DNA from: Pseudomonas sp. GL-B-19
GTDB lineage: Bacteria; Pseudomonadota; Gammaproteobacteria; Pseudomonadales; Pseudomonadaceae
Length of the DNA: 64,000 nt
Direction of reading: 5' to 3'
Assembly (NCBI RefSeq): GCF_019956415.1
Contig: NZ_JAHBDK010000086.1
Location: forward strand, 62,001 to 126,000
Each line of letters opens with the position of its first letter. Within the stretch, counting starts at the first letter, position 1. A program made the position numbers and the translations under genes. This document shows, in pieces, positions 24,937 to 33,048 of the stretch. The notes under the pieces are model-generated. The model saw only the letters and a list, made by a program, of their open reading frames with translations. It did not search any database and was not told the origin of the DNA.

Positions 24937-25929
24937 ATGCTCCACTCCCACCTCACCACCCTCAACGCTGTCTCTCTGGTGCTCAACACATTCAAGGCTG
25001 AAGGCCTGTCCAGTGAGGCATTACTGGCCGGCAGCGGTATCAGCGCGGCGGACCTGAGCCGGGCGGACACGCGTATCACGACCAACCAAGAGATGCTGGT
25101 TTGCGCCAATGCGGTCGCGTTACGCCATGACATTGGCCTGGAGTTGGGCCGGCAAATGCACGTTTCGTCCTACGGCATGCTCGGGTACGCCTTACTCACC
25201 AGCGCCACTTTAGGTGACGCCTTGCAGCTGGCGCTGCACTATCCGGCGCTATTGGGAACACTGTTCGAGCTGAGCCTGGAAGAAGATAACGAACGCATCT
25301 GGCTTACCGCTGGCGACTATCGGGAAAACCCGGCGCTGGCGCCGTTCAATGTCGAATTTTGCCTGGTCTCGATGAAGGTCACCTGCGAGGACTTGCTCGG
25401 CCAACCTTTGCCGCTACTGGGCGCACGCTTCGAACACTCGGCACCGGACTATCAGGCACGCTACACCGAACGTTTCGACTGCCCCTTGCAGTTCGACGCA
25501 TCGTCCAACGCCTTTGCTTTCGACAAAAGCTGGCTGGATCGGCCCCTGCCACTGGCCGACGCCATTACCCACCAGGCCATGGCCGAACGCTGCCGCAAGC
25601 AAAACACCGAGTTCACCGGGCGTCAGGCCTGGCTGGGGCGGATTCGGCAGTTGCTCAGCGCGCAATTGAATGCCGCACCGGGACTTGAAGGGTTGGCCGA
25701 GCAGATGAATTGCTCGACGCGTACGTTGCGTCGGCACCTCAAGGATTTGGGTTGCAGCTATCAGGAATTGCTCGATGAGCTGCGCTTCGAGCGGGCCAAG
25801 CAAATGCTCTGTGAAGACCAACTGCCGATCTACCGGATCGCCGAGGCGCTGGGTTTCAGCGAGACCGCCAGTTTCCGTCATGCGTTTGTGCGCTGGAGCG
25901 GCGTAGCGCCGAGCCAGTTCCGGCCTTGA
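24937..25929 (+). CDS. AraC-family regulator with Arabinose_bd-type N-terminal domain
   Basis: The product has 330 residues. The N-terminal domain (about 15-200) is of the Arabinose_bd (PF12625) type found in OruR/ArgR-like and virulence-type AraC regulators. The C-terminal AraC domain (about 230-330) has two HTH motifs, the second ending in the signature IYRIAEALGFSETASFRHAF. I set the start at 24937 (MLHSHLTT); the longer open frame runs through a REPIN and is not credible. It lies upstream of the polyamine deacetylase pair, which may be its target, but no operator was identified. Confidence 0.88.
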   Translation: MLHSHLTTLNAVSLVLNTFKAEGLSSEALLAGSGISAADLSRADTRITTNQEMLVCANAVALRHDIGLELGRQMHVSSYGMLGYALLTSATLGDALQLALHYPALLGTLFELSLEEDNERIWLTAGDYRENPALAPFNVEFCLVSMKVTCEDLLGQPLPLLGARFEHSAPDYQARYTERFDCPLQFDASSNAFAFDKSWLDRPLPLADAITHQAMAERCRKQNTEFTGRQAWLGRIRQLLSAQLNAAPGLEGLAEQMNCSTRTLRRHLKDLGCSYQELLDELRFERAKQMLCEDQLPIYRIAEALGFSETASFRHAFVRWSGVAPSQFRP

Positions 25930-25953
25930 GTCATTCGTTGACTGGTCCACCGC

Positions 25954-26050
25954 TATCGCGAGCAGGCTCACTCCTACAGGGGTTATGTGTCGTTCACAAA
26001 AAACGTGAACACTGAAGATCCCTTGTAGGAGTGAGCCTGCTCGCGATTGC
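25954..26050. repeat. REPIN (type A variant)
   Basis: Inverted TATCGCGAGCAGGCTCACTC and its partner flank about 50 bases, just upstream of the acetylpolyamine amidohydrolase gene. Confidence 0.9.
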
Positions 26051-26199
26051 GGTTTCCAGGGCACCGCGCACATCAAGGGGCGAATTTCGGTCAAAATTTT
26101 TGGCCATATCAATCCCCTTTTGGCCTTTCCTGCCGTTCTCCCAAACGCTGCCTGCCGCAAGACTGTGTTCAACCGAATCAGCCTGCGGAGAACAAGAAA

Positions 26200-27231
26200 A
26201 TGCTGACGATCTACTCGGACGATCACCACCTGCACCACGGCCGTTGCGAATTGATAGACGGGCAACTCAAGCCCTGCTTCGAAATGCCGTCGCGTGCCGA
26301 CCATGTGTTGCAACGCGTGCAAAACCAGAATCTCGGCCCGGTCGAAGCGCCGCAGGATTTCGGCCTCGACCCGATCGCACGCATCCACAGCCGTGACTAC
26401 CTCGATTTCTTCAAGGGGGCATGGGCACGCTGGACCGAATTCAACACCGACGGCGACTTGCTGCCCTACACCTGGCCGACCCGGACCTTGCGTTCCATTA
26501 AACCCACCAGCCTGCACGGCCAGCTTGGCTATTACAGCTTCGACGCTGGCGCACCGATCACCGCCGGTACGTGGCAAGCGGCATACAGTGCGGCACAAGT
26601 TGCTCTCACCGCACAGGCGCAAATCCAGCGCGGCGCGCGCAGTGCCTTCGCCTTGTGCCGTCCACCGGGACATCACGCTGCCAGCGATTTGATGGGTGGT
26701 TATTGCTACCTCAACAACGCGGCCATCGCTGCTCAAGCGTTCCTTGATCAGGGCCACAAAAAGGTCGCGATCCTAGACGTCGATTATCACCACGGCAATG
26801 GCACCCAATCGATTTTCTACGAACGCTGCGACGTGCTGTTCACCTCGATTCACGGCCACCCGGAAGCAGAGTTCCCGTTCTTCCTCGGCTATGAAGACGA
26901 GCTCGGTGAAGGCCCCGGCGAAGGGTTCAACTTCAACTACCCGTTGCCCGCAGGCAGTGGCTGGGACACGTGGAGTGCAGCCCTGGATCAGGCCTGCCAA
27001 GAGATCGAAAAATACGGCGCCGACATTATCGTCGTCTCCCTGGGTGTCGATACGTTCAAGGACGATCCCATCTCGCAATTCAAGCTCGACAGCCCGGATT
27101 ACCTGGCCATGGGCGAGCGTATCGCCCGCCTCGGCAAGTCGACGCTGTTCGTGATGGAAGGCGGTTACGCGGTAGAAGAAATCGGCATCAATGCCGTCAA
27201 CGTTCTCGAAGGTTTTGAAAGCGCCCAATGA
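26200..27231 (+). CDS. aphA: Acetylpolyamine amidohydrolase (histone-deacetylase family)
   Basis: The product has 343 residues. The enzyme removes acetyl groups from acetylputrescine, acetylcadaverine and similar compounds, which lets the cell use them as carbon and nitrogen sources. Class II HDAC-like motifs are visible: RPPGHHA, the zinc-ligand stretch ILDVDYHHGNGTQ, and LGVDTFKDDP. The ATG at 26200 has GGAG nine bases upstream. The stop is 12 bases before the polyamine-binding protein gene, so the two form an operon. As I recall, P. aeruginosa has the same pair (PA1409-PA1410). The enzyme is cytoplasmic. Confidence 0.92.
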   Translation: MLTIYSDDHHLHHGRCELIDGQLKPCFEMPSRADHVLQRVQNQNLGPVEAPQDFGLDPIARIHSRDYLDFFKGAWARWTEFNTDGDLLPYTWPTRTLRSIKPTSLHGQLGYYSFDAGAPITAGTWQAAYSAAQVALTAQAQIQRGARSAFALCRPPGHHAASDLMGGYCYLNNAAIAAQAFLDQGHKKVAILDVDYHHGNGTQSIFYERCDVLFTSIHGHPEAEFPFFLGYEDELGEGPGEGFNFNYPLPAGSGWDTWSAALDQACQEIEKYGADIIVVSLGVDTFKDDPISQFKLDSPDYLAMGERIARLGKSTLFVMEGGYAVEEIGINAVNVLEGFESAQ

Positions 27232-27243
27232 GGAATTAGAACA

Positions 27244-28344
27244 ATGAACAGACTCAAGCGTTTTATCATCCCCACCCTGTGCGCCACGGTGCTCAGTGGT
27301 GCGGTTCATGCTGAAGAACGAACGTTGCGCGTCTACAACTGGTTCGACTACATCACCCCCAAAGCGCTGGAAGACTTCAAGGCTCAGAACACCCAGACCA
27401 AACTGGTCTACGACATTTTCGACACTAACGAAGCACTGGAGGCCAAGCTCCTGACCGGTAACTCCGGTTATGACGTCGTGGTGCCGTCTAATGTGTTCCT
27501 TGCCAAACAGATCGAAGCCGGCGTATTCCAGCCGGTGGATCGCAGCAAGTTGCCAAACTGGAACCACCTCGATCCGAAGCTGATGAAGCTGATCGAAGCC
27601 AACGACCCGGGCAACAAGTTCGCCGTGCCGTACATGTACGGCACCATCCTGATCGGTTTCAACCCGGACAAGGTCAAAGCCGTGCTGGGCGACAATGCGC
27701 CGGTGGACAGCTGGGATTTGATCTTCAAGGAAGAAAACATCAGCAAGCTCAAGCAGTGCGGCGTCGCCCTGCTCGACTCGCCATCGGAGATCCTGCCGCT
27801 GGCCCTGCAACACCTCGGCCTGGACCCCAACAGCAAGAAGCCGGCGGACTACGACAAGGCTGAAGCCCTGTTGATGAAGATCCGCCCGTACATCACCTAC
27901 TTCCATTCTTCGAAGTACATGGCCGACATTGCCAATGGTGACATCTGTGTCGCGGTCGGTTACTCCGGCAGTTTCTCCCAGGCCGCCAATCGCGCCAAGG
28001 AAGCCAAGAACGGCGTGATCGTCGACATGCGGCTGCCCAAAGAAGGCGCGCCGATCTGGTTCGACATGCTCGCCATTCCCAAAGGCGCAAAGAACCCGGA
28101 AGACGCCTACACCTTCATCAACTACTTGCTGCAACCCCAAGTGATCGCGCCGGTCAGCGACTTCGTCGGCTACCCGAACCCGAACAAGGACGCCACGGAA
28201 CTGGTCGACCCGGCGATCCGCAACAACCCCAACCTGTACCCGACCGAAACGGCGATGAGCACGCTTTACACCCTGCAACCACTGCCGCGCGATGCCGAAC
28301 GTGCGCGCACGCGAGCCTGGACCAAGATCAAGTCAGGCACCTGA
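27244..28344 (+). CDS. Periplasmic polyamine-binding protein (PotF/SpuD-like)
   Basis: The product has 366 residues. The signal peptide ends near VHAEE. The mature protein begins with the family pattern LRVYNWFDYITP, and aromatic and acidic binding residues follow the PotF/SpuD layout (for example NSGYDVVVPSN, MYGTILIGFNPDK, GDICVAVGYSGSFSQA). It should bind putrescine, spermidine or acetylated forms. It is the last gene after the deacetylase, and no permease or ATPase genes are adjacent, so it must work with a transporter encoded elsewhere or act as a sensor. A terminator follows 15 bases downstream. Confidence 0.92.
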   Translation: MNRLKRFIIPTLCATVLSGAVHAEERTLRVYNWFDYITPKALEDFKAQNTQTKLVYDIFDTNEALEAKLLTGNSGYDVVVPSNVFLAKQIEAGVFQPVDRSKLPNWNHLDPKLMKLIEANDPGNKFAVPYMYGTILIGFNPDKVKAVLGDNAPVDSWDLIFKEENISKLKQCGVALLDSPSEILPLALQHLGLDPNSKKPADYDKAEALLMKIRPYITYFHSSKYMADIANGDICVAVGYSGSFSQAANRAKEAKNGVIVDMRLPKEGAPIWFDMLAIPKGAKNPEDAYTFINYLLQPQVIAPVSDFVGYPNPNKDATELVDPAIRNNPNLYPTETAMSTLYTLQPLPRDAERARTRAWTKIKSGT

Positions 28345-28358
28345 AAACGTGAACTGGA

Positions 28359-28388
28359 AGACCCGCCAATGAGCGCGGGTCTTTTTTT
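28359..28388 (+). terminator. Intrinsic terminator after the polyamine-binding protein gene
   Basis: The stem AGACCCGC / GCGGGTCT is followed by seven T. Confidence 0.9.
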
Positions 28389-28495
28389 GCCCGCGATAAC
28401 TATCTACCACCTTTTGCCTTCGACAGCCCTCTACCTTGACCCGATACCGCGCGGCCCAGTGGCCAGCGTCCTCATTCGGCACAAAGGAAATGGCC

Positions 28496-31400
28496 ATGCC
28501 CGATACCTCGTCCACCCGCTCCGAAGATGTATTGACCCAACTGGTCACTGGCCCCTCACTCAGGGAAGTGGCGACGAACGCACTGCGCACAGCCCTCGAC
28601 GCCGCGTATCCAAGCCTTGATATCGATCCGGTCCAGGCCATGGTCGTGACGCCAACCTGGACCGTCAGCGGCAACCAGGTCACGCCCGGCCTGCGCCGAT
28701 TCGAGTCGCTGACCGACGCATTGGTGCGGCTCACGCTGTCGGCGCAGACCGCGACCTACATTGACGGGGAACACTTCCTGACCCTGCAACCGGGGGTAGC
28801 TCCAGCGATCCAGTTGCCCGTCAAGATCGACGACATTGGCCGATTGATCAACCAACTGATCCCGCTGCTGTTCGTTTCTTACCAGGAGCAGCAACTTGAT
28901 TACTGGAACCAGCAGACAGAAGACCAAACACCACGCTGGCATCAACTCTCGGGCTCACTGCACAACCTCTGGAACATCGAGCAGGTTTCAGGCTGGGATG
29001 AGGATCAAAAGGCCATGGCACTGGCCTTGTTCAACAACCCGGATAAAGCCACCCGACAGCGCAACGACCCCTACAAATCAAGGGCCTGCCTGATCGACAT
29101 CGATGAACCGGACAAGCATCTGTGGCTGCTGGACGTGGCCGTGCTGGTGGGTACGCTGGGCAAGCGCACGCTGGTGATCAGCCACTCGATCACAGAGGGC
29201 TTCAAGCATTACGACTCGTTGGAATCATTCGGTGAAACGCTGCCTGCACGTGTTGCATCCACGTCGGCTCCACGCACTTTGCGATGGCGTTTGTCTGAAC
29301 CCACCGGCGATTTTTTCGACCACCAGGCCAGTGCTCTGATCGCGCTTGAAATCGCTGCCATCGGCCAGCTTCAAGACACCATCCCGAACGGTGGTCTTGC
29401 GCATCGAGCCATTACGGCGGCCGGAAACCGCAAGGACATTGACGAAGGGCGTTTCAGCCGGATCGAGCACTTGCTGCCCGACTGGCTGCTAAACGCGCAA
29501 CCGGCAGACCTGACCTGCTACAGCCGACACTTGATGGACCTGGCACAGCTTCGGGAGCAACACGCGGGTAAATCTTATCTGGATGATATTCCTCCGCTCC
29601 CGGTATTTACGCTGCAAGCACTAAAAAATCAGGTGCTGAAAGATCACCCCGAGGCGACGGACGCCAGGCTCGAAACGATTGAAATGAGTATCACCAGCCC
29701 AGTGATCCTGGGCGCCATCGCCGTACCGGGCAAAACCGAAACCGTCACGATGTCGCTGATCGATCTCGCCCTGCAGAATCTGATTGCCGTACCGCTGGGT
29801 AACAAGACCGTGCGCCGCACCGACGGCAGCGCCGTTGAGTCCTGGATGACACCGGCCTACCTGGAAAAACTGGTCACAGAGGTCAACATCGGTGAAATCT
29901 ATCCCACGCTGATCAAGCAAAAGCTGCTCGGTGACCCGAAGGAAACACAACGTCGGCAAAACCTGTTCGCCAGCCACCTGCGCATCCAGCTGCCACTTCA
30001 GACGCTGCAGCACAAAATTCGTGGCGAGGCAGGTATCGATAATCAGGGATACCGATACGTGCTCGCAGCGATGCAAGAAAAACCCGCCGACCGTTTTGTG
30101 GACGGCCAGGAAATCATCATTCGTGCGCTGGCGTTCATTCCCGGGGGCCGCACGGACAACAAGGCCGACGAGGTTGCCAACATGTTCGTCATCGGCCCGC
30201 GTCTCGCTGACAAGGGGCCCTGCCTGCTCTTTCGCCCGCTGCTTGATCCTCCGCTTTTGCAATACCCCCGCGAAACCAACCTGCTGTATGCAATCAAACA
30301 TAACCAGACGCTTCGCCAGTCGGTGCTGGCCTGGTTGCCGGATGATGTGCGCTTCAACTACTCACAGTACGTATTTCCCGGCCAACTGCCGTCGGTCTGG
30401 ACACTGTCGCAATGGCTGGTCGATCCAACGTCGGTCCTCGGCATGATGGGGGCTGTCACGCTAGCGGCCACGCCACTTGCACAACCTGCACTGGCGACCC
30501 TGTTCACCGCCAATGCCAACGCGATGATCACCCTGGCAGACCGGCAATCGGTCTCCAATGCACAAAGTCGTTGGCAGACTCTCAAGCATGGGGCGTGGAT
30601 GCTGTTCAACATTGCACTGCCATTCCTGGGCAGAACGGCTGCCAGCGCGGCCTGGGTCTGGCAAATCATGAGCGACCTGGATGAAGCGAATGAAGCCAGC
30701 GAGAAAGGTGACAGTGACGATGCATGGACGGCACTGACCGACCTGTTCCTGTCATTGGGCATGGTCCTGGCCCATTACGCAGCGACGCGCCACACAACAA
30801 GCCGCGCCGTTGAAAAGGAGGCTTTGACGCTAGGGCAAAAAACCACGCCGACGCCGACAATCACCATGACCCGGTTACCCGATATCACCGCTCAACGGCT
30901 GTCAGCGAATCACAAGAGCAACTTGTACACCCATGGTGCCCTCGCGCGCACGGGCTTGGGGGCGCTGCTGGACGGGCTGGCCATTGCAAAACCTGAAGGC
31001 CTGGCAAGCCCCTCGACTGAAGCCGGCCCCCACCGCTTTTTGAGCCCGCTCAACAAACAATGGTATGCCCAAGTTGGCCAACGCTGGTTCGAAGTCATGG
31101 TCAACGACAACGAGTTCGTGCAAATCATCGATAGCCGTCAGTCTCCACCAGGGACTGGCCCCCTGCTGACCCATTCCGCATCAGGACAATGGGTCGTCGA
31201 CACACGTTTGAGGTTGCGCGGCGGCGGACGAAGCCGAAAAGAATTGGTGCGGGAAAATGCACGACGCAAAGAGGAACTGCGACAGCAACTGAAGTCCTTC
31301 GATACGAACAAAGTGGCGCTGAAGACCGCTCTCGAATCCGCAGAGAAAGCGGCCGCCCCTTCTGCGCCGGGCGTCGATGATCCCAACGTTCGCAGACTGA

Positions 31401-33043
31401 TCGAAACGCTGGATAAACAGCGGGCCGTTTATGACGTCTACATTGAACAGCTCAAAGCATTCCACGTGCTTGAGCCCATCATCAACTACCGCGCTGTCCT
31501 GGTCAGTTGCCTGGATCAACAGCTATTGCTGACGGAGATGTGGTCCCATCGGCAAAACGCTGTGTTTGGCACCTGCATGCGTCGCTCATTGGCCCTGTTT
31601 GACGGAGAGCCGAACGAAACCACTCAAACACGACGCCAGATTCATCAACAGACCAGCGACCTGGCCCAGGGATTTATCGACAAAATCGAGTTTGCCCAGG
31701 CCCGGATCGACGAGTTGAAACGACTGGGCAGAGAAGGCGCCGAAACCGCCAGGCAATACACGCAAGGACTGCCGAGCTTTGACCTGCACGACCTGAAGCT
31801 GTTTCAGATCAGCCTCGCTCAAGAACTCTGCCTGAATGACACCGGTACGGTCGCCACCGAGGCTGCCCGTCAGGCGCTGGTGACGCTCGTCGAAGATGTG
31901 GGCCTCACTATCCAGTCGTCGCTGGACCTCGCCAAGGATAATCCCCTGTCGCTACCCGAGCGGATTGAAGGATTCAGCGATCTGGTGGAGCAGTTTGCAA
32001 CCATCGACCAACGTATTCTCGACTTGCCCGACGAGTACCCCGGGCAGCTGCTGCAACCATCACTGGACCTGATGCGCCAGCGTATCGAAGCGTTCAACGA
32101 GCGCGCCGTGAATCACCTGTCGGGGTTGCTGCATGAGCGCAAGACCCTCGAACCGGCTCCGGGGCCATCGCGACCGGTAATGGCCCCGCATCGCCTCATC
32201 AAAACGCGTTTCAAAGGCGCCGTCGTCGGCAAGCCGCGAACGCGCGCGAACTCCACCGACACCGATCTGGTCGACGTGACCTCCCCACTCACCGGGAAGG
32301 TAATCGCTACGTTCCATGAGAAAACACCCGGCGTCTGGGTCGAACATGTCCCTGTCAAAACGGCTGTACCCACCGCCACTCCTCCAACGCTGGCGGTCAG
32401 CCTGCAAAACGCTGAAGCCTTGCTTGCACAGCTGGAATCTTTCATCCGACGTACCGAGGCCCACTCAAAAGCCGATCGACGTATTCCGTTGGAAATCGAA
32501 GAGATGTTTCATCAACAGGCCCACCGAATGGACGCGGCGGCGGACGCTATCGAGAAAGCCCTGACCGATAACAATGCCACCGAAGGCGGTCCGGGATCGG
32601 CGGTCACCGTCAGCAAAAAACTGATCGATGGAGCGGTCGCGCTTTACAAAAAAGGCACCGATGTCCGTATCAGCATGACCAAGCGACAGCTGCCCACCGC
32701 GAGTCGTATTGAATGGCTGCACAGCAAGGGCCAGGTGACCATCCACAGGATAGGCAAACCACTACCGGAGCATCGGCGTTTGAAGGGACCGCGCAAAGAC
32801 TTTCTGGATGAGTATGAGATTCGCGATCACGAAACCCGCAATGTACTTTGGTATGCGCACTTTCATTACCCGGCATCCGACACACCCAGACCGGCCTTCA
32901 CTGCCGCGCACTTGAAAACCGTCGAACAACGCGGCTCCGGGGGAGCCTACGAAAGGCACGCCAGCGTGAACGCACTTCAGTCCATTGCCATTTATCGTGC
33001 TGAAATCAACCATCGACTGGCCGGTGCGTTGTTCTTCCTATAG
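28496..33043 (+). CDS. Giant DUF6543 (dermonecrotic-toxin-like) protein, putative effector
   Basis: The product has 1515 residues. The start at 28496 has AAGGA seven bases upstream. There is no signal peptide. The region near residues 320-420 (LPDWLLNAQPADLTCYSRHL, then SYLDDIPPLPVFTLQALKNQ) matches the DUF6543 family of large Pseudomonas proteins, which is related to dermonecrotic-toxin N-terminal regions. Three hydrophobic stretches lie at about 647-682, 700-725 and 744-763. A charged coiled coil follows (about 913-952) after a Gly/Arg-rich GGGRSRKE hinge. The last 140 residues form a compact domain (EIRDHETRNVLWYAHFHYP). No LRR or NEL ligase domain is present, and no secretion or immunity genes are adjacent. 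Family assignment is from memory; toxicity is inferred. Confidence 0.75.
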   Translation: MPDTSSTRSEDVLTQLVTGPSLREVATNALRTALDAAYPSLDIDPVQAMVVTPTWTVSGNQVTPGLRRFESLTDALVRLTLSAQTATYIDGEHFLTLQPGVAPAIQLPVKIDDIGRLINQLIPLLFVSYQEQQLDYWNQQTEDQTPRWHQLSGSLHNLWNIEQVSGWDEDQKAMALALFNNPDKATRQRNDPYKSRACLIDIDEPDKHLWLLDVAVLVGTLGKRTLVISHSITEGFKHYDSLESFGETLPARVASTSAPRTLRWRLSEPTGDFFDHQASALIALEIAAIGQLQDTIPNGGLAHRAITAAGNRKDIDEGRFSRIEHLLPDWLLNAQPADLTCYSRHLMDLAQLREQHAGKSYLDDIPPLPVFTLQALKNQVLKDHPEATDARLETIEMSITSPVILGAIAVPGKTETVTMSLIDLALQNLIAVPLGNKTVRRTDGSAVESWMTPAYLEKLVTEVNIGEIYPTLIKQKLLGDPKETQRRQNLFASHLRIQLPLQTLQHKIRGEAGIDNQGYRYVLAAMQEKPADRFVDGQEIIIRALAFIPGGRTDNKADEVANMFVIGPRLADKGPCLLFRPLLDPPLLQYPRETNLLYAIKHNQTLRQSVLAWLPDDVRFNYSQYVFPGQLPSVWTLSQWLVDPTSVLGMMGAVTLAATPLAQPALATLFTANANAMITLADRQSVSNAQSRWQTLKHGAWMLFNIALPFLGRTAASAAWVWQIMSDLDEANEASEKGDSDDAWTALTDLFLSLGMVLAHYAATRHTTSRAVEKEALTLGQKTTPTPTITMTRLPDITAQRLSANHKSNLYTHGALARTGLGALLDGLAIAKPEGLASPSTEAGPHRFLSPLNKQWYAQVGQRWFEVMVNDNEFVQIIDSRQSPPGTGPLLTHSASGQWVVDTRLRLRGGGRSRKELVRENARRKEELRQQLKSFDTNKVALKTALESAEKAAAPSAPGVDDPNVRRLIETLDKQRAVYDVYIEQLKAFHVLEPIINYRAVLVSCLDQQLLLTEMWSHRQNAVFGTCMRRSLALFDGEPNETTQTRRQIHQQTSDLAQGFIDKIEFAQARIDELKRLGREGAETARQYTQGLPSFDLHDLKLFQISLAQELCLNDTGTVATEAARQALVTLVEDVGLTIQSSLDLAKDNPLSLPERIEGFSDLVEQFATIDQRILDLPDEYPGQLLQPSLDLMRQRIEAFNERAVNHLSGLLHERKTLEPAPGPSRPVMAPHRLIKTRFKGAVVGKPRTRANSTDTDLVDVTSPLTGKVIATFHEKTPGVWVEHVPVKTAVPTATPPTLAVSLQNAEALLAQLESFIRRTEAHSKADRRIPLEIEEMFHQQAHRMDAAADAIEKALTDNNATEGGPGSAVTVSKKLIDGAVALYKKGTDVRISMTKRQLPTASRIEWLHSKGQVTIHRIGKPLPEHRRLKGPRKDFLDEYEIRDHETRNVLWYAHFHYPASDTPRPAFTAAHLKTVEQRGSGGAYERHASVNALQSIAIYRAEINHRLAGALFFL

Positions 33044-33048
33044 GTATA

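Noticed and set aside
26773..28278. A 501-codon minus-strand frame opposite the polyamine genes
   Set aside because: Shadow of aphA and the binding-protein gene; spans their junction; no recognisable domain.
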